A stretch of 64,000 nucleotides of DNA from Pempheris klunzingeri (GCF_042242105.1 NC_092013.1:3157987-3221986), one strand, 5' to 3'. Counted from the first letter of the stretch, positions 11,975 to 22,990 are shown. Numbers and translations are program-made. The notes: generated by a model from the sequence alone, not told the origin.

Positions 11975-12345
11975 ACTCACCGTATGATACGTCCGAGGAC
12001 TAGCTCCACAGTGGTTGCCTCACTTCATAAATGGCTAACAAAGGGGTTATCAGGCTGGTCGGGGCGTGCAGACGGGTGATGCTGCCGGTGCTGATGCTCA
12101 GCGCCACGGCTAGCTAACTGAGCTAGCTAGTTAGCTGTCACATATGCTCTGCTGCTAACTAGCCGGAGGAAGGAAAGGCGGGACGGGGTGGTGCACATGT
12201 CCTGAAAACGGTAACCTGCACTCTCAAAAACAAAACGAAGGCTGCCAGGACCACCCGGCGTCCCCTGAGTCTTGCTAGCTAACGTTATCTGCTCCAAGAA
12301 GTGAGCCAACTCTCGATCCAAAATGGCGCCGACCAAACGACGGAA
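11975..12345 (-). promoter_or_regulatory. adnp: adnp 5' non-coding exon and promoter region
   Basis: A donor (CATACG/gtgagtga) ends a minus-strand non-coding exon at 11981; its acceptor before the ATG exon is gtgccag, with exon start at 11413. Upstream, 12000-12345 is CpG-richer and ends with a YY1-like AAAATGGCGCC (about 12319-12329) and an ETS-like CGGAAG (about 12340). The stretch 11850-12140 is full of GTTAGC/GCTAGC words, which may be a decayed repeat. The exon is well supported; the promoter extent is inferred. Confidence 0.5.
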
Positions 12346-12599
12346 GTCGAAGCAGGGAGCCGAGAGCTGCTGGTGATGGAAAAAAGTTAGTATTTACTGA
12401 GGTCAAATTAATACAATGCTTCAATTTCAGGTGTAAAAAGCTGGTGTTTATTGCTCAGGATCATGAAAACAACACAGGCACGTAACTTTGCTCTTAACTC
12501 ACTCATGCAGCAGCCAAGACCAAACATTTTCATTGATTAACTTTTGTATTTTTACACAACAAACTGAACTAAAATTAAAAACAGACATTTAATAGTATT

Positions 12600-12605
12600 T
12601 TTATT
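12600..12605 (-). terminator. deptor: deptor poly(A) signal
   Basis: TTTATT on the plus strand gives AATAAA on the minus strand, about 135 bases beyond the deptor stop. Cleavage would fall near 12575-12590, only about 240 bases from the adnp promoter motifs. Confidence 0.5.
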
Positions 12606-12740
12606 TCATTTCCAGCAGGTGTGGTTGTGTGCAAAAGGAGAAATAGACTCAAAGACAGCTCCAGTTGATGCTCCTGTTGATGCTGATGATGATGATGACT
12701 ATTGATGATGGTATTGATGATGATGATGTTGTTGTTGTTG

Positions 12741-15700
12741 TTATTCCAGTGGTTCCATAACTTCCAGTACAACAGTGCGAGTTCCCGTCATCACCAGTCT
12801 GGTGACAGTCCTGTAGTCCAGGTAGAGAACACACTGCCCGTTCACCTGGCACACGAACTGCCGCACCTGAAGAAAATGAGGTGAGTAGTATTTACCTTCA
12901 CTATCAGGCCCCCCCCTCCCTCCCCAACACTGCTCTTATAGATCCGGGCTTCAAACAAGGTGTTGAAAGTCTGGAAAATGTTTGATTTTACCTGTTGTGT
13001 TCTCAAGGTTTAGGAATATGGTTGAATTTCTGAATAATTCTTGAAAAAATGCACGATTTTCAACACAATCTAGCGTTTGATGGACACAAACATCTTTTAA
13101 TATTTGAAATGAAACAATCCCGTCTTCCTGCTTTAATCTGGTTTGTCTTATTATCATGTTATTATGAACAGCAGGTAAAATAAGCAATAATTTCTCCCAA
13201 TTGCATTTATAGCAACAATTTAGATTCAAACCCTGCAGAAAAGTATAAAAAGGGAAACATGTAAGTTAAAGTAAAAAAGAATCTAAGACATTGCATGAAC
13301 ATAAGATAAAGCAGTGCAGAAGTGAAAATTCCTTTGAGGTTATATTAGCATTTTCTCTGTCGGTGTGCATCTCGTGTCCGACCTTGACTCCTGCAGCTGC
13401 TGCAGGGCTTCCGGGGTCAACAGCCTGCACGTAGCAGGGCCTCATTCCTCTGACAACGAAGCCCCAGCCCAGGGCGTCTCCTATCACCTGTGATTTCAGG
13501 ACATACGAGGCAGAGCACACGTTCTGTAGAAATTAAATGGACTTAAATGTGCAGTTGAGCAGCAGCTTTCCAGTAAAGATGCTGAAAGTGAAAGTGAAAG
13601 TGAAGCAGCAGATTGTTGAGCATTCAGACAAAGACTCAAAACAGCTGCTGCAGCCATGTTTTTGTTTTTGTTTTTTAACATTAAGCCACGTAAACCTGTT
13701 CTGGAAGGACCTATATGTTAAGATGAGCAGAATATGTCCGACATGTGTCTATTTACACCTGGATGTGGATGAACGCTGTGTGAGACCAATAGTAAATTAT
13801 ATTAATTTGTTTGTAAACTTATAAATATAATAACTTATATATTTCAGTCGCAGGTTGGTGATGATTTGGGTTAAAACAATAAGACAAAAATAAATATAAG
13901 AGTTTCTAATGAAGGAGCTTGTGAATCTTTCCATTTTAAAGGAGTATTTTAGTTCTGTCCCCAGATAAATGCTTCAATAACTCACTTCTAGACTTTGGAG
14001 CACTGTTGTTTAGGTTATACTGAATTAATGGTGTTAAATCATGGAGATTATTTAAATGTCAGCTTGTTACGTCATGACAGTAACTCACCGTCAGCACCTT
14101 CTTGATGAACGGCGCACCAGCCGCCATCAACTCTTCACATGTAAAATTTCTTCGAAGTACTGTAAAACGGTTAAAAGACAGGCCTCGGTAAACCAAACGG
14201 TTTGTCTTCAAACACATTTGTGAATATTAAGGACGCGCTTGCCTGATTTAGGATTGCATGTCACCGCTGAGGCTGATGACAGCTGGACAAGAGGTGGAAA
14301 TCCAGCAGAGAGAAGCTGCAGGGAATTCAGGCTGCCGCGACGCCCACTGGTCACCTGTTTCAGGTCTTTACTCGGCCCCACTGTGATTAGATTAGCAGTG
14401 AAATCATTGTGTATTTACGTCAAAGAGTATAACGCGGAGCAGAGATTGTGTCTTATACCAGACTGGAAAGCACTGTTGCCTTCCTGATGTTGGCTTTTGC
14501 GCAGCACAAACGGACTCTCGGGATGGTTGTCCTCCTGTGTCGGCACTGCCACACCTTCATCATCGTCCTCTTGTTCAGTTTCGTTCAGCAGTTCAGAAAG
14601 ACGGCGTCTGCGGCGGAAATTGATGCAGAACTGATAGAGCAGTCCGCTGTCAAAGAATTCGTGCTTCTTTGCCACTAGTGGATAGAGAGAGAGAGCTTAA
14701 AACAACTGTGGAGCCTGTTTTTGTCCCAGCCGGCTCAGTCCTGGTGCCGTACCGTGAAGACTCACCATGCTGGATGATGCCGTGCTCCTGCAATGCGCGG
14801 CACAGCTCCAGTGCCCGGCGCCGGCTCTCAGCCTCTCCGTTCTGAAGGAGCCAGTCAATGAACTGGCAACCAGGAAAGGAGCGCTGATACGAAACGCCGT
14901 GCTCCTCTCTGAGCTGCAGGATGGAGTTCTTGTCCCCAATGAGACTGCGGAGACGGACAAGAAAACACAGATCAAATACATCAAAATGTGCAGATTAAGC
15001 ACCAGTTTAGTGAATATCTGACTGGAGATTACTGTGAGTGAAATGTTAACTGCATTGTTGCTACTCAAAGCCACCAGCTGTTTGCTAGACTGAGTTAAAA
15101 GTCTTGCTCAAATACAGACAACTTCTGTCGTTTTCTAAGATGTTAATTCTAATAATCAGCCACCAAACAAACAACAGCGTGCGCATGGCTGCAGGAGCCA
15201 AAACTGTGTATTAATCCTCACCAGTATGGCTCTTCCTGCAGCCAAACGTCACCCAGTCCTCAAAAACAGAATTACGACAAATAATCTAATAATACAAACA
15301 CATACACTACTCACTAAAAGTTAGGGATATTCAGCTTTCAGGTGAAATTTCAGGATGAACCTAAAATGCATTCTAACCTTTCCAGGTGAACTTAATGTGA
15401 CCTTCTCTAAACCTTTGAATGCACATGTCCAACTGTTCAGTGTCTCAGTACTTTCTGCACCAGCTGCTGTTCTCTAACAAGAAGCTTAACAGCAACATTC
15501 ACAACAGGTTTGATCCATGAATCCACCAATACATTTCCTGCTTCAGTTAGAATTGGTATTTAAACAGTCCTCCTCATCCTGCTGTTCACATTCTGACATC
15601 ATGAGACCAAGACGACACCTAACAGTTGATCAGCAGCACCTCAACACTGGAGGCTTCAAACAGGAAGTCCTCAGACGGAGGTGTTCACTGAGCTTAGAGG

Positions 15701-17538
15701 GTCACAGAGTGTCATCAGGAGGTTGGAACAGTGATCCAGAGACTGGAAGAGTCACAGAAAGGAGAGGAGTGGACGTCCTTTGGCCACATCCCAATTTATT
15801 GAGACACTGAAAATGTTTTGTTGTGGTTTACCTACCACTGTTTTACCAGAAATCACCATTGCATGCTTCTACTTAAATGCCCTACTTTCATGATATAATA
15901 TCACTGTAGCATTCACTTTTTACATTTTCCATATATTTCACCTGAAAGTCGAATATCCCTAACTTTTAGTGAGTAGTGTATAATGGTTGTAACAAATCCT
16001 TAAACAGTTACCAGTAAAATGATCATTAAAACCACGTTTGATCACTGCGCTCTCAAACACTTGTGGTAGATACTGTCCAGACGCAGGCACGGCACGCAGT
16101 GTGGGTTTGTGGTGCGTCATTGAAAACGAGAAAGAAAGTTGAGACGTGCTTTGGATTTCGATAAGAGCGACTCTGTCTGCAGGAGACGCAGAAAGAAAAC
16201 CGCTGCGAAAGAGGGCAACACACATTTTATATGGTTGGAATGTGTTTACATAAGGTATTGGCTGTGTTATTAGCTGAATGTGTTTGCAAACAGAGATGGT
16301 GTCTGTGTCATGAGGGTTCGGCCTCTGGCCCGCCAGCAGCAGGTCCTGAGCGAACGTGATCACAGACTGTGACCAATACTTCACCTCACAGTCGGTGAAG
16401 TAAATACAGGACCTACTTTTCACTCTGTTGAAGTGTATTCGTGTGTTTTAACGCTGAGCAAAAGATGAACAGTGGACTTTAAAGCTCTTTCTGCTCCACC
16501 AGCTTGTAAGCTAACCAGAAAAACAGGCCTACAGCTGTTTCTCGCCTGTCTGTCAACCTGTTGGTGAAGAACAACGAACTCCAGCTGACAATAATAGCAA
16601 AGATCTGAATGGTTTTAACAGCTGTTGCTCAGTACAGGTTGTAGTTAGTTAGTTGTTTAATCACAGATGAGCTCGTGTGCTGCCCTCCATCCACACGACG
16701 TCCTCGGCCTGAAACGTGTCATGTTTCGTTATTAGGGTATCTTTGGTGCGACTCATTTTATTTGCGGTTTTCAATTTGTTTGGCAAAATGATTCCAGTTT
16801 ATGCATCAATACTTTTTTGAACATTTTCTGCACATTTGAACAACAAATACGGAAACCTGTGATCATTTTGGTCACTACAGTTGTGACGTGACATTATCAA
16901 ACCATTTCTCCTGTACTGGTGTGTGTGTGTGTGTGTGGCTTCAAGGTCGTCTGTTCCTGCTCAAACAAGAGACCTCAGCTCTTACTGTTCGTACAGCCGT
17001 TGTCCTCGCATGAAGACTTTCACCTCGGTGTTGAAGGGAAAGGTGCCGTCGTCCTTGCGGAAACGGTACAGCAGTTTGGCATCCTTGAACACCGTCCTCT
17101 TATCACAGACTTGGAAAAGACAAGACACAGTTTCAAGGCTCGGTTTCATTTCTCTTTTTATTTGTGCAGTGTGTGTGTGTGTGTGCTTCCCTCTCACCGT
17201 GGTGGACGATGTCTTGGTCCACGAGGTGCTGCATGAGGCCGGCGGCGGTCGCTCGATCTGGAGCCTCCTTGTGGCTCACTAACCAGTCTATGAGCTCCTG
17301 TGCCACAAAGCAGTTGGGATACGTGCGCAGGTGGTAGCGTCGGTCCTTGATCAGTTTCCCGTCGTGAAGCCTCAGCCTCGAGATTAAAGTCAAATCAGCC
17401 ACAATCCAGAGTTTAACGTTTAAAAGCGAGCCGTGTGTCTGACAGTTCGTCATACCTGAGTTGCTCTCCGGCGATCATGACTTCTCCTTTATGTTGTCTG
17501 GCCATGGCTTTTTTCCTAATGCTACTTGTTCGCTCCAT
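12741..17538 (-). CDS. deptor: DEPTOR, mTOR-interacting DEP/PDZ protein
   Basis: Nine coding exons, minus strand: 17538-17456, 17376-17198, 17109-16986, 14944-14766, 14674-14459, 14380-14243, 14159-14089, 13487-13383 and 12866-12741. Phases agree throughout and give 406 aa (human DEPTOR has 409). DEPTOR binds the mTOR FAT region through its PDZ domain and restrains mTORC1 and mTORC2. DEP1 covers about 28-115 (KDRRYHLRTYPNCFVAQELI, FRKDDGTFPF). DEP2 covers about 130-225 (QFIDWLLQNGEAESRRRA, INFRRRRRLSELLNE). A Ser-rich linker is encoded around exons 5-6. The PDZ domain is about 330-405 (GDALGWGFVVRG, AVDPGSPAAAAGVK, LEVMEPLE end). Exon 6 uses a GC donor (TCAG/gcaagc). Exon 8 was started at tcacag/GTGATAGG because that aligns with human without an insertion. 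PREX1 was considered, but length and domain order fit DEPTOR. Confidence 0.94.
15305..15978 (+). mobile_element. Non-autonomous Tc1/mariner element
   Basis: The ends are inverted repeats of about 45 bp. The left begins cactactcactaaaagttag; the right is its reverse complement, with two adjacent mismatches over the 45. Both sides carry a TA dinucleotide (15303-15304 and 15979-15980), the target duplication of Tc1/mariner insertions. Inside, a plus-strand reading at 15517-15810 includes RRHLTVDQQ and DPETGRVTERRG, resembling the N-terminal helix-turn-helix region of fish Tc1-like transposases. No catalytic DDE part is present. At 674 bp it looks deletion-derived. It sits in the deptor intron between coding exons 3 and 4. 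The closely matched ends suggest a fairly recent insertion. Confidence 0.8.
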
Positions 17539-18125
17539 GTTTGTTGTCTGTGGACTAAACAGTAAGTGAGCCTCACTCTTAGTTATGGTCATTTGTGTTT
17601 ACAAAATAGCCCCTGAAACACACAGAACCCCACCGCAATGTGGGAAAAGATGTTGTGTATACAGACGAGAAGAGCGACAAAGACGTGAGGACACTTCTTT
17701 CAGGACGCCTCAGATAGAAGGCGAAGCGTCCACAGCTGTCCCGTCCTTTAAATCCTCTTTAAGATGAAGATGTCGGTGGTTTTTTCTTGCCGGCTGTTCT
17801 GACGTATTGAATTATTATTATTGAATATTCTGAAGTATTTTGTATTTGAGCTTTTTCTCAGCGTTTTGGTCACTTGAGTGATGAATTCAGCACTGAAAAT
17901 AGGAAATTAGATTAGATTAATCTAAATCTGCAACACAAGATAGACCTAACGCAGGATTATTTGGGGTGTCGGCCTGTTAGCATCTGATGAATTTGAGTAA
18001 GAGTCACACTGTAAATGTTGTTATATGGTTGTAATCGATAGTGTTACAGGTTGAAGTTGGGATGTGACGGCGTCTGTGCCTCCAGCCTGATGCTGCCTGC
18101 TTCAATACTGAGAAACCACACACCA

Positions 18126-19430
18126 GTAGACACCTTCAGTCTGTGTCCTGTAGACCTCCAGTCTGTGTCCTATAGACCTCCAGTCTGTGTCCTATAGACC
18201 TCCAGTCTGGGTCCTATAGACCTCCACTCTGGGTCCTATAGACCTCCAGTCTGTGTCCTATAGACCTCCAGTCTGGGTCCTATAGACCTCCACTCTGGGT
18301 CCTATAGACCTGCACTCTGGGTCCTATAGACCTCCAGTCTGGGTCCCGTAGATCTCCAGTCTGTGTCCTATAGACCTCCACTCTGGGTCCTATAGACCTC
18401 CAGTCTGTGTCCTATAGACCTCCACTCTGGGTCCTATAGACCTCCACTCTGTGTCCTATAGACCTGCACTCTGGGTCCTATAGACCTCCAGTCTGTGTCC
18501 TATAGACCTGCACTCTGGGTCCTATAGACCTCCACTCTGTGTCCTATAGACCTGCACTCTGGGTCCTATAGACCTCCAGTCTGGGTCCCGTAGACCTCCA
18601 GTCTGTGTCCTATAGACCTCCACTCTGGGTCCTATAGACCTGCACTCTGGGTCCTATAGACCTCCAGTCTGGGTCCCGTAGACCTCCAGTCTGTGTCCTA
18701 TAGACCTCCACTCTGGGTCCTATAGACCTCCACTCTGTGTCCTATAGACCTGCACTCTGGGTCCTATAGACCTCCAGTCTGGGTCCCGTAGACCTCCAGT
18801 CTGTGTCCTATAGACCTCCACTCTGGGTCCTATAGACCTCCAGTCTGGGTCCCGTAGACCTCCAGTCTGTATCCTGTAGATCTCCAGTCTGGGTCCTGTA
18901 GACTGGGTCCTATAGACCTCCACTCTGGGTCCTGTAGACCTCCACTCTGTGTCCTGTAGACCTCCACTCTGTGTCCTATAGACCTCCAGTCTGGGTCCTG
19001 TAGACCTCCACTCCGGGTCCTGTAGACCTCCAGTCTGGGTCCTGTAGACTGGGTCCTGTAGACCTCCACTCTGGGTCCTGTAGACCTCCACTCTGGGTCC
19101 TGTAGACCTCCAGTCTGTGTCCTGTAGACCTCCAGTCTGGGTCCTGTAGACCTCCACTCTGTGTCCTGTAGACCTCCACTCTGGGTCCTGTAGACTGGGT
19201 CCTATAGACCTCCACTCTGGGTCCTATAGACCTCCAGTCTGTGTCCTGTAGACCTCCAGTCTGGGTCCTGTATACTGGGTCCTATAGACCTCCACTCCGG
19301 GTCCTGTAGACCTCCAGTCTGGGTCCTGTAGACCTCCACTCTGTGTCCTGTAGACCTCCACTCTGGGTCCTGTAGACTGGGTCCTATAGACCTCCACTCT
19401 GGGTCCTATAGACCTCCAGTCTGGGTCCCA
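18126..19430. repeat. 22-bp-period minisatellite, about 59 units
   Basis: The unit is tagacctccagtctgtgtcc plus ta, repeated head to tail for about 1.3 kb. Main variants alternate G/T in gtctGtgt versus gtctGggt, A/G in cctAtag versus cctGtag, and ccaCtct versus ccaGtct. The left two thirds use mostly CCTATAG; from about 18870 CCTGTAG dominates. A shortened unit lacking 8 bases (tagactgggtcc) recurs several times near 18900-19380. Because 22 is not a multiple of three, all frames stay open in places and give spurious YRTQ-type readings; these are not genes. Confidence 0.95.
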
Positions 19431-19469
19431 GACCCAGGAAACGTGACAGGAGTGGACCATCAATATCTG

Positions 19470-19655
19470 AACCATAACCATTTATTACTTCCTGACTGCA
19501 GCTTGTCATTGACTACATGAGGACGTTTTATTGCTGTCATTCTGTTTTATCTCTGATGTTCAGGCTGTATTTCAGGATACATGCACTGGAAAGGAGAAGC
19601 TCTCCGATCTCATTGTACTTTGTATAATAACAATAAAGAGCATTCTATTCTATTC
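19470..19655 (+). mobile_element. LINE 3' tail
   Basis: The segment ends atctcattgtactttgtata, then an acaataaag box and a TTCTA simple tail (attctattctattc). This is a common 3' end of fish LINEs. Only the last ~180 bases are present. Confidence 0.5.
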
Positions 19656-20344
19656 ATATATCTTTAGTTCATTTAAACCCGTCACGGTTATCAAACCTTC
19701 TTTTACATAACGAAGAATTTTACACCCGTTTACTGTTACAACCAGAGTGACATTAAACATCTTGAAGTATTTAATAGAGACTTTAAGCACCAATAAATTA
19801 GCCTCAGACTTGGTGTTGGTCTACGGGTTGGATCAGACATGGCTGTGTGATGGGATCCAAGTAAAGTGAAGCCTTGTTTCCAAGAGCTGTGGATGGTTTC
19901 TGCTTATTATTCATCATTCTGGTGTGTAGAAGGTTTGTTGTTGTTTTTTCTAAAACCGACTGAAACGAAACGTCTGTGTTCTCCAACAGTGTTTTCTGAC
20001 CTTTTGTACTGTCAGTACAGCTTCCACTATCTTTAGGAGTAAGAGCGAAGTCACCTCAGGGCGGGAACGTCACTTAACCTCTGATATCCTGTGCGGTCGT
20101 GTCACCGCTGGACGCCACTGAATCAGATTCTGGAGCATGCCAGAGGTTTTTATTGCTTTGTTTAAACCCTGGTCCACGTCTGAGGGCCAGCAGGTGTCAG
20201 AGGGCTTTCCTACAGATGTCTGAGCCCTGTGTGCACAGTACTACAGGTTGTGAGAGTCACCCAGACTTGATAACACTGCAGCTTAAAAAGGAAACAGGGG
20301 ATCATAGAGCGACCTTGGAGATATCACAAAAACACATGACAGCT

Positions 20345-20660
20345 AAAGCCTCGTGATATGATGTTTTCATCTGCCCCGATCCGCTCAGAGATCCTCATCG
20401 AGCTCTCTATTCCGAGAAAAGAGCCAGCGGAGGTGGTTCGGGCGTCTTGGTCATGCCGGCTCCTGGGTGCCTCCCCTTGGAGGTCTTTCGGGCAAGTCCA
20501 AGTGGGAAGGAGTCCCCGGGGCAGACCCAGAGTCCGCTGGAGGAATTATTCATCTCATCTGGCCTGGGAACGCCTCGGGATCCCCCCGGGAGGAGCCGTA
20601 AAGCTCTGCTCCGGAGAAGGCCGTCTGGAGTGCCCTGTTTGACCTGGAAAAAAAACGGAC
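20345..20660 (+). mobile_element. RTE/Rex3-type LINE 3' end fragment
   Basis: The GC-rich block holds ggaggtggttcgggcgtctt, cctcccettgg-style proline codons, gggaacgcctcgggatcccc and ggaggagccg. These recur in order in the 3' coding end of a very common fish LINE. Readable protein traces include GLGTPRDPPGRS. The clade name is from memory; the assignment as a LINE 3' end is firmer than the family. Confidence 0.6.
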
Positions 20661-21544
20661 GAAGGGACGTCCTGATCTGACAGTATGAATGTTTTCCTCA
20701 ACAAACACTTAGTTTGTTGATTTGCATCTTAAAATGTGACTCAGTTTTCTGGCCACAGAAACACAGCTGCACTCGTGCCAGCCTGCACGCTTCAGAGCCC
20801 AGAGAGCATGGTTTTGGTTTTTGGGGGCTTGTGCAGCGTGGACTGGTGGCCACGAGGTGTCAGTGTACTCTTGTGCACTCGGTGAAGGAACACACCAACA
20901 ACAACGGCGTCAAATGAATTGTCTTGCATCTTCTTTTTAACCGAATGCAGGCGCCCATACAGACATGTGTAAATCATCCAGATTCAGACTTAAATATAAA
21001 CTAATTAAAGAGTGAAAGAAAAGGTAAAATTGCATTTAAATTTTTGTTAACGTGGATTTAAAGTAGTCAAAAGTGAGTGGGTTTCTAATAACAGTAGATA
21101 AGTGGGGGGGTTTGACACTCCTGTGAGATAAATAAGCCTTAATGTAGAAAGTAGGACAAGTTTAAAAAAATAAAAAATAATAAAGTGCATTGCATAAGAA
21201 AATGTGCCGCATGTGTAGGTTTTGGTAAAATGATGATCACGAACAGCTCGTGGGGACAGACTCGCAGCAACTTTTATGCAAATCGTCCTCCTCGGCGTGT
21301 TTTCATTGGACTGGAGCGCGGAGGTGTAGTCTGGAAGGCGTGACATCATGCCAATGCAGCTTTATGAAGAAAGTGCGCTTCTCCGGAGCGGACAGAGGCG
21401 CGTCCACTCCTGTACCGACGGTGGACTGTAGGTGTGTGGCTGCTGAAGCCAAACGGGCTGCGCGCTGCAGAGTCACCAGCTCGGACAGAGTTTGATAAAG
21501 GAGGGAGGCAATTTTTTTTTTTTTTTTTTTTTTTTTACGCACGC

Positions 21545-21655
21545 ATGTTCCGTCTCTTCCCCCTCCTGAGCTGAAACCAAAGTTTGGAATTACTGCTGTT
21601 TTTTTTTTTTTCTAAAGTAGCTACTAAGCGCGCTTTCGCTGACTGCATGAAATAG
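21545..21655 (+). promoter_or_regulatory. Two short upstream ORFs before mafb
   Basis: ATG at 21545 opens a nine-codon frame closed by TGA at 21572-21574. ATG at 21647 opens a minimal frame, ATG AAA TAG (21647-21655), which ends 47 bases before the mafb start. If transcription starts upstream of 21545, both would lie in the 5' leader and could reduce translation. The transcription start is not visible, so the role is inference. Confidence 0.35.
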
Positions 21656-21702
21656 CTGTGGACATTTCGGAGCTCTTTGAAGAGACCAGCTTGCTGTTTG
21701 AC

Positions 21703-22689
21703 ATGACCGCTGAGGCGCATTCACATTTGGGACTGCAGAAAAACCCCATGGATTTCGTCAGCGACTTCGACTTGATGAAGTTCGGCGTCAAAAAGGAGGC
21801 GATGCAGGGGATGGAGCGATCCTTCATCGGGCCATGCAGCCAGCTCCAGAGGCCAGACTCCGTCTCCTCCACCCCTGGCAGCACACCTTGCAACTCGGTA
21901 CCCTCGTCGCCAAACCTCAACCCAAGCGAGCAGAGAAACAACCCCGGCGGTGACCAGTTCTGGATACCCAACAACGGATGTTACCCTCAGCAGATGTACC
22001 CCCAAGCTTTTGGTCTGACGCCCGAGGACGCGATGGAGGCCCTGATCGGCGCCACGGCGCAGCAGGGACACCCGTCTGCGCCCCACAGCCACCACCCGCC
22101 ACCTTTCCAAGCTGAATACGAAGGGTACGGCCACCTGAACGAGCCTGTCCAGCACTACCCGGGACTCCCGGGTCACGCTGACATGCAAGGCATCCCCAGC
22201 AGCCATTGCCAAGACCCGTATCTGAAAGACGACCTGGAGAGCTCGTCCCCACAGTCGCCGGAGGCCCAGCAGGTCCTCGGTGCGCACCACCACCTCCAGC
22301 AGGGGCACGGCCGCCACGAGAGGCGATCCGCCGCCGAGAGCCACTTCTCGGACGACCAGCTGGTGTCCATGTCCGTCAGGGAGCTCAATCGGCTCCTCAG
22401 AGGCCTCAGCAAGGACGAGGTGATGCGCCTGAAGCAGAAGCGTCGGACCCTGAAGAACAGAGGTTACGCACAGTCCTGCCGCTACAAGCGCGTCCAGCAG
22501 AAACACATTTTGGAGCACGAAAAGACCAACCTGGTGACACAGGTCGAGCAGCTGAAACATGAACTCAACAAACTGGTCCGGGAGAGGGATGCATACAAAC
22601 TCAAATGCGAGAAACTCTCCGGTGCAAACTGTTACCACGAAACTGGGTCCACCAGTGACAATCCTTCCTCTCCCGAGTATTTAATGTGA
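21703..22689 (+). CDS. mafb: Large Maf bZIP transcription factor, MafB-type
   Basis: A single exon of 328 aa, as in all large Maf genes. The frame is open 15 codons upstream of ATG 21703 but has no earlier ATG. The N-terminal activation region carries the [12 protein letters not shown] block (SUMO-type lysine context) and the Ser/Thr-Pro cluster [18 protein letters not shown] that GSK3 phosphorylates in large Mafs, then [13 protein letters not shown] His/Gln/Pro-rich linker follows. The extended homology and bZIP region covers about 214-310 ([40 protein letters not shown], then the zipper). The end [14 protein letters not shown] and [11 protein letters not shown] match MafB better than Maf or MafA. 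The N-terminus differs from the usual MGPELPTSPLAMEYVN start, so this may be the more diverged teleost copy (mafbb). MafB directs hindbrain, macrophage and kidney podocyte programmes in vertebrates. Confidence 0.92.
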   Translation: MTAEAHSHLGLQKNPMDFVSDFDLMKFGVKKEAMQGMERSFIGPCSQLQRPDSVSSTPGSTPCNSVPSSPNLNPSEQRNNPGGDQFWIPNNGCYPQQMYPQAFGLTPEDAMEALIGATAQQGHPSAPHSHHPPPFQAEYEGYGHLNEPVQHYPGLPGHADMQGIPSSHCQDPYLKDDLESSSPQSPEAQQVLGAHHHLQQGHGRHERRSAAESHFSDDQLVSMSVRELNRLLRGLSKDEVMRLKQKRRTLKNRGYAQSCRYKRVQQKHILEHEKTNLVTQVEQLKHELNKLVRERDAYKLKCEKLSGANCYHETGSTSDNPSSPEYLM

Positions 22690-22959
22690 GTTTGTAAATT
22701 TCCCGCAGAACTGATTCTTCTCCACGGGGAGGCATTATGTCGACAGCTCGCCTTGCTACCATGGACCCACCAAGTTTTGATTAACGTGGGGCATAAGGAT
22801 ATTACTCAAATAATTGTAATAGATGCAACTAGGCAACAAGTCATAGATGGAAAATTACAATGAAGCATGCATGCAGGACATGTATGAGACGTTTTTATTT
22901 TATACAGACACATCTGTATTTTGTCTGAAAGGAGATACTTGAAATCAGAATATTCCCTT

Positions 22960-22990
<31 letters not shown>

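Larger units (their letters stand above)
17560..21540. other. Intergenic region between deptor and mafb
   Basis: deptor and mafb are divergently arranged, so this region should carry both promoters. It contains the 22-bp minisatellite, two LINE 3' ends and otherwise unremarkable AT-rich DNA. No TATA box or clear CpG island was picked out for deptor. The segment just before mafb (21240-21540) is richer in CpG and ends with a long T run (about 21511-21536). Confidence 0.5.

Noticed and set aside
12575-12772. Asn/His-rich minus-strand frames
   Set aside because: They arise from the GAT/GTT trinucleotide runs in the deptor 3' UTR.
13487-13523. Longer version of the deptor PDZ exon starting at ctacag (13523)
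   Set aside because: It would insert 12 residues not found in mammalian DEPTOR; the acceptor at 13487 gives a gap-free alignment (VLT then VIGDALGWGF).
12741-17538. PREX1 as identity of the DEP-DEP-PDZ gene
   Set aside because: PREX1 also has DEP and PDZ domains and is on human 20q, but the 406-aa length, lack of DH/PH exons, the TYPNCFVAQELIDW and FRKDDGTFPF blocks and the C-terminal LEVMEPLE fit DEPTOR.
18126-19430. CRISPR-like array appearance
   Set aside because: Units follow each other with no unique spacers, and the host is a vertebrate. It is a minisatellite.
18720-19481. Repetitive open frames with YRTQ/SGGLQDP-type units
   Set aside because: They are frame shadows of the 22-bp minisatellite; 22 is not divisible by three, so the same peptide pattern appears in all frames.
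21721-22638. Long antisense frame of 305 codons over mafb
   Set aside because: It is the complement of a GC-rich, biased coding exon; it has no known domain and no splice or promoter support.
21703-22689. mafa or maf (c-Maf) as identity
   Set aside because: [11 protein letters not shown] and [10 protein letters not shown] match MafB (SCRFKRVQQRH in MafA and Maf), and the fam83d/zhx3 context is that of MAFB.
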